A stretch of DNA of 64,000 bases, taken from assembly GCA_016838895.1 (NCBI GenBank), contig JAEKNU010000006.1, positions 1 through 64,000 on the forward strand. The letters are read 5' to 3'. The DNA is from Chloroflexota bacterium (lineage in GTDB: Bacteria > Chloroflexota > Anaerolineae > Anaerolineales > Anaerolineaceae). A model generated the notes under the pieces. It searched no databases. It was not told where the DNA came from and saw nothing but the letters and a program-made list of their open reading frames with translations. Position 1 is the first letter of the stretch, and the number at the start of each line of letters is the position of its first letter. Below, piece after piece: positions 1 to 8,462 of the stretch. The position numbers and the translations under genes are program-made.

Positions 1-10
1 TTACTTCCTA

Positions 11-27
11 ATACTGTATAGTATAAT
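11..27. promoter_or_regulatory. PadR-like operator overlapping a -10 box
   Basis: The 14-mer at 11-24 (ATACTGTATAGTAT) pairs with itself at 12 of 14 positions and matches 13 of 14 bases of the palindrome core in front of padR at 30093-30106. A TATAAT box lies at 22-27, so a bound regulator would block it. The downstream gene is the TIGR01777 epimerase, whose ATG at 126 leaves a leader of about 90 nt. The operator role is inference from the shared sequence. Confidence 0.4.
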
Positions 28-125
28 CAGCGATCTTTAATTCAACATTAACAACTTTGTAAAAACATATTATCCATTATATCCAGAAAATGGATTGCCT
101 GGTAATGATATCAGGAGGAATTTTG

Positions 126-1028
126 ATGAAAATCCTTATAACAGGGGGCAGCGGCATGCTGGGACAAGCGCTTATTAACGACCCGCTATTTCAAAATGAC
201 GAATTTATTATCCTGACCCGTAAACCAAGCCGTTCACTCCGCAATCAACATGTTATGTACCAGTATTGGAATCCAGATGCACTGGATGGCTGGCAAGAAA
301 TACTTGAGAATCAGGATGTAATCATTCATTTAGCAGGACACAATATTGGCGAGGGGTATTGGTCAGCCAGGAAAAAGCAATTAATACTAAACAGTCGAGT
401 AAATTCTGGCAAGATATTGGCTGAGGCAATCATGAATTTATCAGCACCTCCCAGTATATTTATTCAGGCATCTGCAGTGGGTTATTATGGTTCCCGGGCA
501 AACGAAGTTTTGACTGAAGATTCGGAAAAAGGCGATGGATTTTTAAGTGATGTTTGTGAAGCATGGGAAACATCTACTGCAGTCCTTGAATCAGCTGGAA
601 TCAGGCGGCTCATATTGCGAACCGGTGTGATTTTGTCATCGACTGCTGGCATGCTTCCCAAATTGAATTTACCGATAAAAGCATTTATTGGTGGAAATCT
701 GGGCAATGGAAAACAGTATATTCCCTGGTTGCATATGGATGATTTTTCAGCGATTGTCAATGCCTTGATACAGAAAAAAGAAACCAGAGGGATTTACAAT
801 CTGTGCGCGCCAAAAGCAGCTACATTCTCAGAGATGGGTAAATCTATCGCGAAAAATCTTAACAGACCCTATTGGCTTCCGGTTCCGGGATTTGCATTGC
901 GTTTGTTATTGGGGGAGATGAGCACATTACTACTAGCCAGTCAGAGAGTAAAGCCAGAACGTCTTCTGGAAATAAATTATGAATATCGCTACCGTGAATT
1001 GAGAGATGCCCTGAAAAGCTTCGTGTAG
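126..1028 (+). CDS. TIGR01777-family NAD(P)-dependent epimerase (SDR superfamily)
   Basis: About 300 aa. The start is the ATG at 126 because AGGAGG (113-118) sits 7 nt upstream; an in-frame ATG at 90 has no such site. The N-terminus MKILITGGSGMLGQ carries the Rossmann GxxGxxG motif. IHLAGHNIGEGYW followed by RKK and SRV is typical of the TIGR01777/YfcH group, as is the C-terminal DUF1731-like segment (from about LPVPGFALRLLLGEMS). The substrate is unknown for the family. A PadR-like operator lies upstream, so expression may be inducible. It runs in the same direction as tyrS, about 100 nt away. The family call is firm; the role is open. Confidence 0.88.
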   Translation: MKILITGGSGMLGQALINDPLFQNDEFIILTRKPSRSLRNQHVMYQYWNPDALDGWQEILENQDVIIHLAGHNIGEGYWSARKKQLILNSRVNSGKILAEAIMNLSAPPSIFIQASAVGYYGSRANEVLTEDSEKGDGFLSDVCEAWETSTAVLESAGIRRLILRTGVILSSTAGMLPKLNLPIKAFIGGNLGNGKQYIPWLHMDDFSAIVNALIQKKETRGIYNLCAPKAATFSEMGKSIAKNLNRPYWLPVPGFALRLLLGEMSTLLLASQRVKPERLLEINYEYRYRELRDALKSFV

Positions 1029-1126
1029 CAGATTGACGGCAGGTGTTACACGCTTTTCGAAGATCATGTTAAAATAGGGAAATCTTTTCGGTATTTTTTT
1101 ACGCCGTGAATCCAATGGAGGAACAC

Positions 1127-2338
1127 ATGAATATTGATCAACAAGTTGAATACCTGATGCAGGGTACGGCGTATGGCGATAAAAATCTTGAACAAACCAT
1201 GCGCAACGAGCTCAAAGAACGATTAATCCTGGCTAAAAACGAAAATCGTCCGTTACGCATTTATACCGGATACGATCCCAGAAAAGCTGATTTACATCTT
1301 GGCCATACAGTGACCATGCGTAAAATGCGCCAGTTCCAGGAATTGGGCCATGAAATCACCTTTCTGATTGGTAATTTTACTTCCTTGATCGGAGACCCTT
1401 CTGATAAGGATATACTACGCCCGAAATTAACTGCAGATGAAGTACAAGAAAATGCGCGAACCTATGCTGAACAGGCCTTCCGTATTCTTGACCCGGAAAA
1501 AACCAAAATTCGCTACAATGCGGATTGGCTGTCCAATATTGATTTTATTGAATTAATTCAATTGGCTTCGAACTTCACATTGCAACAATTTATTACGCGC
1601 CAAAATTTCCACAAACGATGGGAGAATGGAGACCCTATTTATTTGCACGAAACCTTTTATTCGATTATGCAAGCATATGATGCCTATGCACTAAAAGCTG
1701 ATATTCAGATTGGTGGTACAGATCAATTGTTTAATATTATTACGGCCAGCCGAAAATTGATGACCTTTTTGGGAGAGAAACCCAATATTGGTATTATTCT
1801 GGCGATTTTGCCGGGAACGGACGGCGTGATAAAGATGAGTAAATCATTAGGTAATCATATTCCAATTAACACCACAGCGGACGATATGTACGGTAAGGTT
1901 ATGTCTATCCCCGATATTGCGATGGGGCAATTCTTCCGCCTGGTAACACGTTGGAAACCACCCCAAATTGAAGCATTAGAAGCCGATGTTAATTCAGGCA
2001 AAATGCATCCTCGCGATGCAAAAATGCAATTAGCCAGAGAAGTTGTGGCAACTTTCTATGGGGATGAGGATGCTGTTAAGGCAGAAGAAGCCTTTGTGAG
2101 TTTGTTCCAGAAAAAGGATATACCGGATGAGATGGAAGACTACACCATGGAACCTGGAGCCAGCGTAGTTGATGTGTTGGTTGCCAGTGGACTGGTATCC
2201 AGCAAAGGCGAAGGTCGGCGCATGATTAAGCAAAATGGTGTTCGTCTGGATGGCGAAGTGCTTACGGATGCACTGGTTGAATTTCCGCATCCTGGTGTGC
2301 TGCAGGTCGGAAAACGGCGTTTCGTACGCGTAAAATAA
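1127..2338 (+). CDS. tyrS: Tyrosyl-tRNA synthetase
   Basis: About 403 aa, class I aminoacyl-tRNA synthetase that charges tRNA-Tyr in the cytoplasm. The ATG at 1127 is chosen because GGAGG (1117-1121) precedes it by 5 nt; a GTG at 1106 is in frame but lacks a site. Visible motifs are the HIGH-type HLGH within YTGYDPRKADLHLGH, the tyrosine-binding region IQIGGTDQLFN, the KMSKS loop IKMSKSLGN, and a C-terminal S4 RNA-binding domain ending in the usual GKRRFVRVK. Length fits the bacterial enzyme. A rho-independent terminator follows. There is no room for a T-box leader in the short upstream gap. Confidence 0.96.
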   Translation: MNIDQQVEYLMQGTAYGDKNLEQTMRNELKERLILAKNENRPLRIYTGYDPRKADLHLGHTVTMRKMRQFQELGHEITFLIGNFTSLIGDPSDKDILRPKLTADEVQENARTYAEQAFRILDPEKTKIRYNADWLSNIDFIELIQLASNFTLQQFITRQNFHKRWENGDPIYLHETFYSIMQAYDAYALKADIQIGGTDQLFNIITASRKLMTFLGEKPNIGIILAILPGTDGVIKMSKSLGNHIPINTTADDMYGKVMSIPDIAMGQFFRLVTRWKPPQIEALEADVNSGKMHPRDAKMQLAREVVATFYGDEDAVKAEEAFVSLFQKKDIPDEMEDYTMEPGASVVDVLVASGLVSSKGEGRRMIKQNGVRLDGEVLTDALVEFPHPGVLQVGKRRFVRVK

Positions 2339-2345
2339 TTCGTTT

Positions 2346-2378
2346 GAGGTTTCTCAATTGGGAAACCTCTTTTATTTT
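2346..2378 (+). terminator. Rho-independent terminator of tyrS
   Basis: GAGGTTTC (2346-2353) pairs with GAAACCTC (2362-2369) across a loop of 8 nt and is followed by TTTTATTTT. It overlaps the 3' end of the convergent SEDS gene, which stops at 2372. Confidence 0.8.
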
Positions 2379-4981
2379 AATTGCAGCGCATGGAATAAAA
2401 CTTCTTCCCCTATGTCTCTGGCTGTGTTTGGCGCGTTCTCTTCCAGTAACACGATCACCATCAAGGGCATACCGTTCCAGTACTGGGTTGTACCTGATGC
2501 ATACCAGATCACAGGATGCTCATCAACCCGTTCACCTTTACCCAAAAATGTCCAAAAGTTTTGTTGATCAGGATTTAGAAAATCTGCGCTGCTTATTTGC
2601 GATTGATACTCGATTGTTTGCGCATCATTTTTTGGGAGTACAATCCAGCCCTGATGGGGAGTTTCTACGGCATAGCTCAGTACCGGGGCAGCCAATGTGC
2701 CCTCTGTAGAAAATACGCTGGCAGCAATTGCCATTTGCAGGGGTGTAATTAATGGTAAATCCGTTACGGAAAGGGAGGAGGTGTAGTCGGGCAATTCATA
2801 GGGTGGTAATTCAGCCTGAGCTAATGGAAATGCAGGTGTATCAAGAAAATGAAAACGATCCAGGATATTTTGCCATGATTGTATAGGAATCTGAGTGGAT
2901 AGCTCTGCAAAGCCATCATTACAGCCATTGGCAATATATTGTGACCAGCTGGAAATATTGCGTTTTTGGATTAAACAATTTTCTATATCGTCAGGTAAAT
3001 CAATTGGATTATTCTGATCTGCGTTCCAATTAAACATAAACGGAGTCATTGCGGTGCCAGGGGGATATAAGCCGTGTACAGCACGATTGATTAATGGCAG
3101 ATCGGGATTATTAAACTCTTCGGCAATGACTGTTTCAAGGTCACCATCCTGGCTCATTAAATACGGATAGGAAGACAATGCAAAAATTTCACCATTTTCC
3201 GGATTCATGAGGATGATCGCACCGGTGTGCCCGTCTAATAATGTATCGGAAAAGTTTTGAATATCAAGATCAATGGTCAGACGTACATTCAAACCAACCG
3301 GATGTTGGCTGTACAGCAAGTGATTCCAAAAGATCTCCGATCCGGGATTTGCCAGTAAACCGCGCAAATAATTGTTCAGGCTGGATTCCAGATTGGATTG
3401 ACCATAATTGAAATTGGAATAACCAGTTAGTTGAATCAGTGCCGGATTGCTGATTTGCCGTTGATATGTTCCCGCTGTTCCAATGGTCTCAACTAAAACT
3501 TTATTGTTACGATCCAGAATCTTCCCTCTGGCGACATAGGCGTCAGCGATGGCGTTTCGTGGATTATCCGTACGCAGGGTAAGGGAATTGCTTCGGAACA
3601 CACTCCATTGAAATGCAAATACCCAAATAATACTGAGGCCGATGACCAATATTGTTTCAATGACCAGGATAGAACGGAAAGAAGGTATTTCGATAGTGCC
3701 GGGTTCATTATTTTCTGTATCAATATGCAGCCATATCAGTACCGCAAATATTGAACTGAGCAAGGATGATCCACCGTATGAAACGAAAGGTAAAGTGACG
3801 CCTGTCAGAGGTAAAGTACCCAGATTACCGCCCATAATCAAAATACTTTGTAATATCAGATAGATGATTAATCCAGCACCCAGCATGCGTTGATATGTGC
3901 TTTTTGCTTTCAGTGATATTTTAACAATACGGTGCAGCAGAACCATCAAAAAGATGATCAGCGTTGTTGCACCGACCAGGCCGGTTTCCTCGATCATTGA
4001 TGAAAAGATAAAATCTGAATGGGACACAGGTACAATGGTCGGATTGCCGATACCCGGACCCGATCCCAATAGTCCACCAGAGGCCACGGAGATTAATGAT
4101 TGGATAATCTGGTATGACGAATTGGCAGCGTCTGCCCAGGGATTTAACCAGGTAGATACTCGGATTTGTATGACCGGAAAGAAACTGTAACCGAGAATCG
4201 CAGCTAAAATCATTACCAGAGCGCCAAAAACAAGCATTCTACGCTTTTGTGTGGCCATATAGACAAATAGTACGTAAATGAGCAAAATAATCGATGCAGT
4301 GCCCATATCTCGCTGAAATATCAGGATACCGCTGGCAATACCAACAATAAACAACGTCGGTAGTAATAAACGAGCATTGGTTAATGTGCTTGGTGAGAAA
4401 TCCGAGAAATAGGCAGCGAGATATACAATGACAAGAATTTTTAGTATCTCAGAGGGTTGAATATAAAAACCATATCCACCTAACCACAATTCGGGTCCAA
4501 TACCGCCAGGGTAGGTGCCAAAGATTAAGGTTAATGCCAGGAGAAAAATACTGGCTGTGATCCAAACATATTTATAGCGGAAAAGTGAACTTAATAAATT
4601 CTTCCAGCCGATACCGAAATAAATTAAAAGGATTCCCAAAGTCATCCAAACTGTTTGGCGCAGCCCAAAGTAAATAGATATGCGGAAAATACTAAGCGTA
4701 CCCCAACCGATTAAGACACTGACAATAGGCAGAATGAGGGGATCAAAGGAAAGTTCTTTGAAAACAGTTTTGCGATGAATCATCGTAAAACCCGCGCCCC
4801 ACACTACAACACAAAGCCAATGCACCCATAAGTAAGATACACGCCAGGAATGTTGCCGTACAGCTGGGGAGAGTGTCAAAATTAAGGCATAGCAAACCAT
4901 AAACAAAGCCGCAAGCAGGAAAAATCGGCTTTGGGTTTGGCTGGGCTCGCCGGATTGTGCTGGTAAGATTTTTTGCAGCAT
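2372..4981 (-). CDS. RodA/FtsW-type SEDS protein fused to a degenerate penicillin-binding transpeptidase domain
   Basis: 869 aa. Residues about 20-420 are a SEDS peptidoglycan polymerase with about ten membrane segments: LWLGGYGFYIQPSE (165-178), QRDMGTA (223-229), SHSDFIFSSMIEETGLVG (320-337) and TLPFVSYGGSS (396-406). A further TM segment (about 437-457) leads to an extracytoplasmic region with the layout of a class B PBP: ARGKILDRN (484-492), VRLTIDLDIQ, then NRAVHGLYPPGTAMTPF. All three catalytic motifs are gone: SxxK is T643-A-M-T646, SxN is GCN (686-688) and KTG is ASG (828-830). Polymerase activity is plausible; transpeptidase activity is not. It starts 1 nt after the MTA phosphorylase stop. 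The upstream FHA genes recall the actinobacterial fhaA-fhaB-rodA-pbpA order. Confidence 0.88.
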   Translation of the reverse strand: MLQKILPAQSGEPSQTQSRFFLLAALFMVCYALILTLSPAVRQHSWRVSYLWVHWLCVVVWGAGFTMIHRKTVFKELSFDPLILPIVSVLIGWGTLSIFRISIYFGLRQTVWMTLGILLIYFGIGWKNLLSSLFRYKYVWITASIFLLALTLIFGTYPGGIGPELWLGGYGFYIQPSEILKILVIVYLAAYFSDFSPSTLTNARLLLPTLFIVGIASGILIFQRDMGTASIILLIYVLFVYMATQKRRMLVFGALVMILAAILGYSFFPVIQIRVSTWLNPWADAANSSYQIIQSLISVASGGLLGSGPGIGNPTIVPVSHSDFIFSSMIEETGLVGATTLIIFLMVLLHRIVKISLKAKSTYQRMLGAGLIIYLILQSILIMGGNLGTLPLTGVTLPFVSYGGSSLLSSIFAVLIWLHIDTENNEPGTIEIPSFRSILVIETILVIGLSIIWVFAFQWSVFRSNSLTLRTDNPRNAIADAYVARGKILDRNNKVLVETIGTAGTYQRQISNPALIQLTGYSNFNYGQSNLESSLNNYLRGLLANPGSEIFWNHLLYSQHPVGLNVRLTIDLDIQNFSDTLLDGHTGAIILMNPENGEIFALSSYPYLMSQDGDLETVIAEEFNNPDLPLINRAVHGLYPPGTAMTPFMFNWNADQNNPIDLPDDIENCLIQKRNISSWSQYIANGCNDGFAELSTQIPIQSWQNILDRFHFLDTPAFPLAQAELPPYELPDYTSSLSVTDLPLITPLQMAIAASVFSTEGTLAAPVLSYAVETPHQGWIVLPKNDAQTIEYQSQISSADFLNPDQQNFWTFLGKGERVDEHPVIWYASGTTQYWNGMPLMVIVLLEENAPNTARDIGEEVLFHALQLK

Positions 4982-4982
4982 A

Positions 4983-5864
4983 TTATAGATATTTATCTAT
5001 GATGATTGACGCTTTTTGAGCGGCTGCCTTCTGTATTGCTTTCTTGTTGGTTAATACCGCGTCTGCCAGGGCATCTTTGCATTCACAGGATTGCTCTGCA
5101 TCCATCATTGACAGGACAGATCGGATGGATTCTTTGGCAAGTTGCGTATTTTTCATCAAGGTTTTAATGACCATATCTACACTGACTGGCTCTTCAGTTA
5201 TATGCCAGACATCATAATCAGTTACATGGGCAATGGTTGTATAACAGATTTCTGCTTCGCGGGCTAAAAATGCTTCCGGACAAGCGGTCATGCCAATGAT
5301 GGAAACGCCCCAGGTACGGAATAAATTGGATTCAGCGCGGGTGGAAAAACGAGGACCTTCAATCGTGATGAAGCTGCCGCTATCGTGAATGCAAGCCGGA
5401 GAAGATGTCTTTTCTATTGTTGATTGAATTGCCTTGCATACAGTGCCATGCAAATCAGAGCAATATGGCTCAGCAGTGCCAACATGCACCACTAACCCTT
5501 CTTCGAAAAAACTATTCTGACGTTTTTTCGTAAAATCAATCAATTGATCGGGAATGACAATATCGCCGGGTTTGAAATCGTCTCTTAAGGAGCCACAAGC
5601 GCTGATACTGACGATCTTCTTTACACCGATGCTTTTTAATGCATATATATTTGCCCGGTAGTTTACCTGGGTTGGTGAATATACATGCCCGATACCATGA
5701 CGAGCCAGAAATGCAATTTCTTTACCGTCCAGAGTTCCGCGAATAATTGAGGAACTGGGTTTGCCGTATGGAGTTTCAATTTCAACTTCTTCAGTGTTTT
5801 GCAGCGCATCCATTTCATATAGACCAGACCCGCCAATCACAGCCAGGATGGGATCATTTCTCAT
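4983..5864 (-). CDS. mtnP: S-methyl-5'-thioadenosine phosphorylase
   Basis: 293 aa, PNP/MTAP superfamily. It splits methylthioadenosine with phosphate into adenine and 5-methylthioribose-1-phosphate (methionine salvage). The ATG at 5864 follows a GAGGAGA site; an upstream in-frame ATG (5891) is less likely. Motifs: LAVIGGSGLYEM at the N-terminus, RHGIGHVYSPTQVNYRANIY (phosphate and ribose site), GSFITIEGPRFSTRAES, and IIGMTACPEAFLAREAEICY followed by VTDYDVWH, the MTAP-type signature. It lies one base upstream of the SEDS gene, so the two are probably co-transcribed although their functions are unrelated. Confidence 0.92.
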   Translation of the reverse strand: MRNDPILAVIGGSGLYEMDALQNTEEVEIETPYGKPSSSIIRGTLDGKEIAFLARHGIGHVYSPTQVNYRANIYALKSIGVKKIVSISACGSLRDDFKPGDIVIPDQLIDFTKKRQNSFFEEGLVVHVGTAEPYCSDLHGTVCKAIQSTIEKTSSPACIHDSGSFITIEGPRFSTRAESNLFRTWGVSIIGMTACPEAFLAREAEICYTTIAHVTDYDVWHITEEPVSVDMVIKTLMKNTQLAKESIRSVLSMMDAEQSCECKDALADAVLTNKKAIQKAAAQKASIIIDKYL

Positions 5865-5994
5865 GTATTCTCTCCTCACTTGATATTCCAAAAATTATCA
5901 TAGCACAATCAATGCGGATACACCATATTTTAACCATTTTGACCTTTCCATCAAAGTTGATGTACAATTGATCAAAATTACTTAAGGTACTTCT

Positions 5995-6807
5995 ATGACA
6001 CCTGCCCAAGATTCCTATGATGAAAAATTCTTTGAACCATTGATTGCTATTGAAGAAAAGCATTTCTGGTTTCGATCCAGAAATTATTTAATTTCTCAAT
6101 TGATTCAAAGATATTGTACAGGGAAATCAGAAGAATCAGTACGCGGCATGGAAATTGGTTGTGGTACGGGAAATGTACTGAAATATTTGCAAAGCAAATT
6201 TTCAAAGCAAAACATCATCGGCGTTGATTTATTCCGTGAAGGTCTGCAATTTGCTGCCGAGAGGGGAGCCGAAAATTTGATTCAAGCAGATATTAATATG
6301 GCTCCTTTTGCACCAGGATATTCCTGGATTGGGCTATTTGATATTATCGAGCATCTGGATGATGATATTGCCGTTTTGCAGCGCATTTCGGGTTTATTAC
6401 TGGAGGAAGGATATTTATTTCTCAGTGTGCCCGCATTTCCTGCCTTGTGGAGTTATTTTGACGTCGCTGGTAAGCATAAACGACGTTATACTGTGGAAAC
6501 CCTGCAAAATTCCCTCTCCTCTGCCGGGATGGAACTTGTCTTTGCCAGTTATACAAATGTGCTAATTTTTCCGATATTATGGGTAGTCAGACGTCTTTTT
6601 CAATCTGCCAATGCACCTGAAATGCTAACTGAGAAGCAATTGGATTCAAAAACCAATGCAGAGCTTCGTATTATTCCTGTTGTGAATGGATTATTGACTG
6701 TTATATTGCAAATTGAAGGGAAATTGATTCAATCCGGTATACGGATGCCTTTTGGAACATCGCTGATCGGTGTTGCAAAGCGAAAGAATTTAATCGGAGA
6801 TTTGTAA
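5995..6807 (+). CDS. Class I SAM-dependent methyltransferase
   Basis: 270 aa. It starts at the ATG 5995 with AAGG about 10 nt upstream. The N-terminal EEKHFWFRSRN segment and MEIGCGTGNVLKYL (motif I) define a Rossmann-fold methyltransferase of the kind often found with glycan or lipid genes. LFDIIEHLDDD is motif IV and the HKRRYTVETL region follows. The C-terminal part has a hydrophobic stretch (about 180-195, LIFPILWVVRRLF), so membrane association is possible. The substrate cannot be read from the sequence. It stands alone on the plus strand between two minus-strand envelope genes, and its 3' end overlaps the FhaB-like gene by 18 nt. Confidence 0.85.
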   Translation: MTPAQDSYDEKFFEPLIAIEEKHFWFRSRNYLISQLIQRYCTGKSEESVRGMEIGCGTGNVLKYLQSKFSKQNIIGVDLFREGLQFAAERGAENLIQADINMAPFAPGYSWIGLFDIIEHLDDDIAVLQRISGLLLEEGYLFLSVPAFPALWSYFDVAGKHKRRYTVETLQNSLSSAGMELVFASYTNVLIFPILWVVRRLFQSANAPEMLTEKQLDSKTNAELRIIPVVNGLLTVILQIEGKLIQSGIRMPFGTSLIGVAKRKNLIGDL

Positions 6808-7224
6808 AATGGAAATTAAAATATCATGGTTTCCAATTTTGATTTGATCTCCATCAATAAGAATAACAGGTGCTTCAACGAGTTCCTGATTTAAATATGT
6901 ACCATTGGTTGAACCAGAATCTTCCACCCACCATTGATTTTGACGGAAAAACAAACGGGCATGTTTAGCAGATATTGCCGAATCCGGAATTGTGAAATTG
7001 CATGCAGGATCACGACCAATCAGGACTTCTGCTTCAGTATATTTTCTGGCTGAGGTATTGGCAGTTGGATCATGCTGCAAGTAGATTGGTTTTACCACCT
7101 GAACGGAAGTCACTCTGTGCGTTTTGCGAATATCTTTCCAAAGATTAAATATTGTAAAACCTACCATGGCAAATAATAGCAAGCTGAGTAGTATTCTTAG
7201 AATTAAAACGATAACTGCACTCAT
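6790..7224 (-). CDS. Membrane-anchored FHA-domain protein (FhaB-like)
   Basis: About 144 aa. The ATG at 7224 has AGGA 7 nt upstream; the ATG two codons earlier (7230) has the site too close. One N-terminal membrane helix (about 5-27) is followed by a short linker and a forkhead-associated domain: VLIGRDPACNFTIPD, then ISAKHARLFF and the GSTNGTYLN signature (GR, SxxH and NG residues all present). FHA domains bind phosphothreonine, so a Ser/Thr kinase must exist elsewhere; none is in the window. It lies 18 nt after the FhaA-like gene. Size and layout match actinobacterial FhaB/FipA. Confidence 0.85.
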   Translation of the reverse strand: MSAVIVLILRILLSLLLFAMVGFTIFNLWKDIRKTHRVTSVQVVKPIYLQHDPTANTSARKYTEAEVLIGRDPACNFTIPDSAISAKHARLFFRQNQWWVEDSGSTNGTYLNQELVEAPVILIDGDQIKIGNHDILISILQISD

Positions 7225-7241
7225 TGGCATTTCCTATTGAA

Positions 7242-8000
7242 TTAAAGGATTTCCTGTGTGTCATCATCTGTCAGGGAGCGTTCACCTGGTTGGGAAATTT
7301 CAGTAACATAGATGAATTGAATATCTGCGAACCGAATTACATCACCGCTGTTCAGTATACCATGTTCAATCTTGACATCATTGATACAGGTGCCGCTGGT
7401 GGATTGAACATCAAAGATATGATGTACACCATTGGTCATGCGTATTTGTGCATGATGACGAGATATGGTTGCAAAATCCAGTATTAAATGGTTTTCAGGA
7501 TTGCGTCCAATATTAATGATTGGTTGATCCATCAAATACTCGCGCCCATCCGGAAAGAGTAAATATGCCTTACTAATAAAAGCACCTTTTTTCGGTATGA
7601 TAGGTGAAACAGTAAGTACGGCGGTATCTTCTATGCCGCTATCTGGTGGAATGGCAGACACACTCATCTCATGTGATTCAAGCGTATCGTCTGTGGAAAA
7701 AGTAATCATAGGATCATTGTGGGTGATCATATCCTCAGCAGCCAGTTGAACCAATATATCCGGCATATTGTGATGTATGAATTTTTGGACTTCCGGAATC
7801 ATCGTCTCATCTTTCGCAGATACATACACTTTGATGATATCAGGCAAGATGGAATATCCATCATCATGTGGGATGGCGTTCAATGTCATCTGATTGAGAA
7901 CGCGTGTCAACAATTGACGTTTCCATTCGTTCTCAGTACCAGTGAAGCGTTCAAAGAAACGTTTTAATACTTCTTCAACAAAATCTAATCGGTTTTCCAT
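7242..8000 (-). CDS. FhaA-like protein: DUF3662-type N-terminal domain plus C-terminal FHA domain
   Basis: About 252 aa. The ATG at 8000 is chosen because the -10 box of the promoter lies only 8 nt upstream. The N-terminal about 100 residues (RFFERFTGTENEWKRQLLTR and the following IPHDDGYSILPDIIKVYVS) resemble the DUF3662/FhaA_N domain. A variable linker leads to an FHA domain: NIGRNPENHLILDFATISRHHAQIR and STSGTCIND (GR, SRHH and the loop residues present; the usual NG is SG-T-CIND). It probably nucleates a phosphothreonine-dependent complex with the peptidoglycan machinery encoded downstream. Confidence 0.8.
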   Translation of the reverse strand: MENRLDFVEEVLKRFFERFTGTENEWKRQLLTRVLNQMTLNAIPHDDGYSILPDIIKVYVSAKDETMIPEVQKFIHHNMPDILVQLAAEDMITHNDPMITFSTDDTLESHEMSVSAIPPDSGIEDTAVLTVSPIIPKKGAFISKAYLLFPDGREYLMDQPIINIGRNPENHLILDFATISRHHAQIRMTNGVHHIFDVQSTSGTCINDVKIEHGILNSGDVIRFADIQFIYVTEISQPGERSLTDDDTQEIL

Positions 8001-8024
8001 ATAGTACAATTATACTTAATCATG
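8001..8024. promoter_or_regulatory. Overlapping divergent promoter of fhaA-like and archease genes
   Basis: On the minus strand TATAAT (8009-8014) is 8 nt from the ATG at 8000. On the plus strand TATACT (8011-8016) is 5 nt from the ATG at 8022. The two -10 boxes overlap within AGTACAATTATACT. Neither ATG has a Shine-Dalgarno sequence. Both transcripts would therefore begin at or next to the start codon. Confidence 0.5.
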
Positions 8025-8444
8025 CTAAAAGAGAACATACAAGATCATTACAAAGAAATCGAACATACGGCTGATATCGCACTCGAAATCTGGGCAAAAG
8101 ACTTTCCTGGCCTGTTAATTCAAGCTGGATGGGGTATGCTGCATTTAATGGGTACCGAAACAGACCAACTACCAAAAGATGAGAAATTAACAGTAGTGTT
8201 TTCTTTTACCCAGCATGAGGATGTGCTGGTACAGGCATTAAATGAAATTCTATTTCAACTGGAAGCCAATGACCTGATATTTATACCTCAAGCACTACTG
8301 CTGAATGACCATTCCGCGCAGGTGGAATATTTGGGCGGAAAAACAGATTTACTGCTGACTGAAATCAAAGCTGTTACCTATCATCAAATGCAAATCGTTG
8401 AAGATAAAAAAGGATTACGTACTATTATTGTCTTTGATGTATAA
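8022..8444 (+). CDS. Archease, RtcB cofactor
   Basis: 140 aa. Archease family (MTH1598/Tm1083-like). It speeds guanylylation and turnover of the RNA ligase RtcB, encoded 18 nt downstream. The family hallmark YKEIEHTADIALEIWAKD is at residues about 10-27, including the metal-binding HTAD segment, and the C-terminus has GLRTIIVFDV, where the terminal Asp is part of the conserved site. The ATG at 8022 has no ribosome binding site but is preceded by TATACT at 5 nt, pointing to a leaderless message. Confidence 0.93.
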   Translation: MLKENIQDHYKEIEHTADIALEIWAKDFPGLLIQAGWGMLHLMGTETDQLPKDEKLTVVFSFTQHEDVLVQALNEILFQLEANDLIFIPQALLLNDHSAQVEYLGGKTDLLLTEIKAVTYHQMQIVEDKKGLRTIIVFDV

Positions 8445-8462
8445 AACTAATTGCGGGGAACA

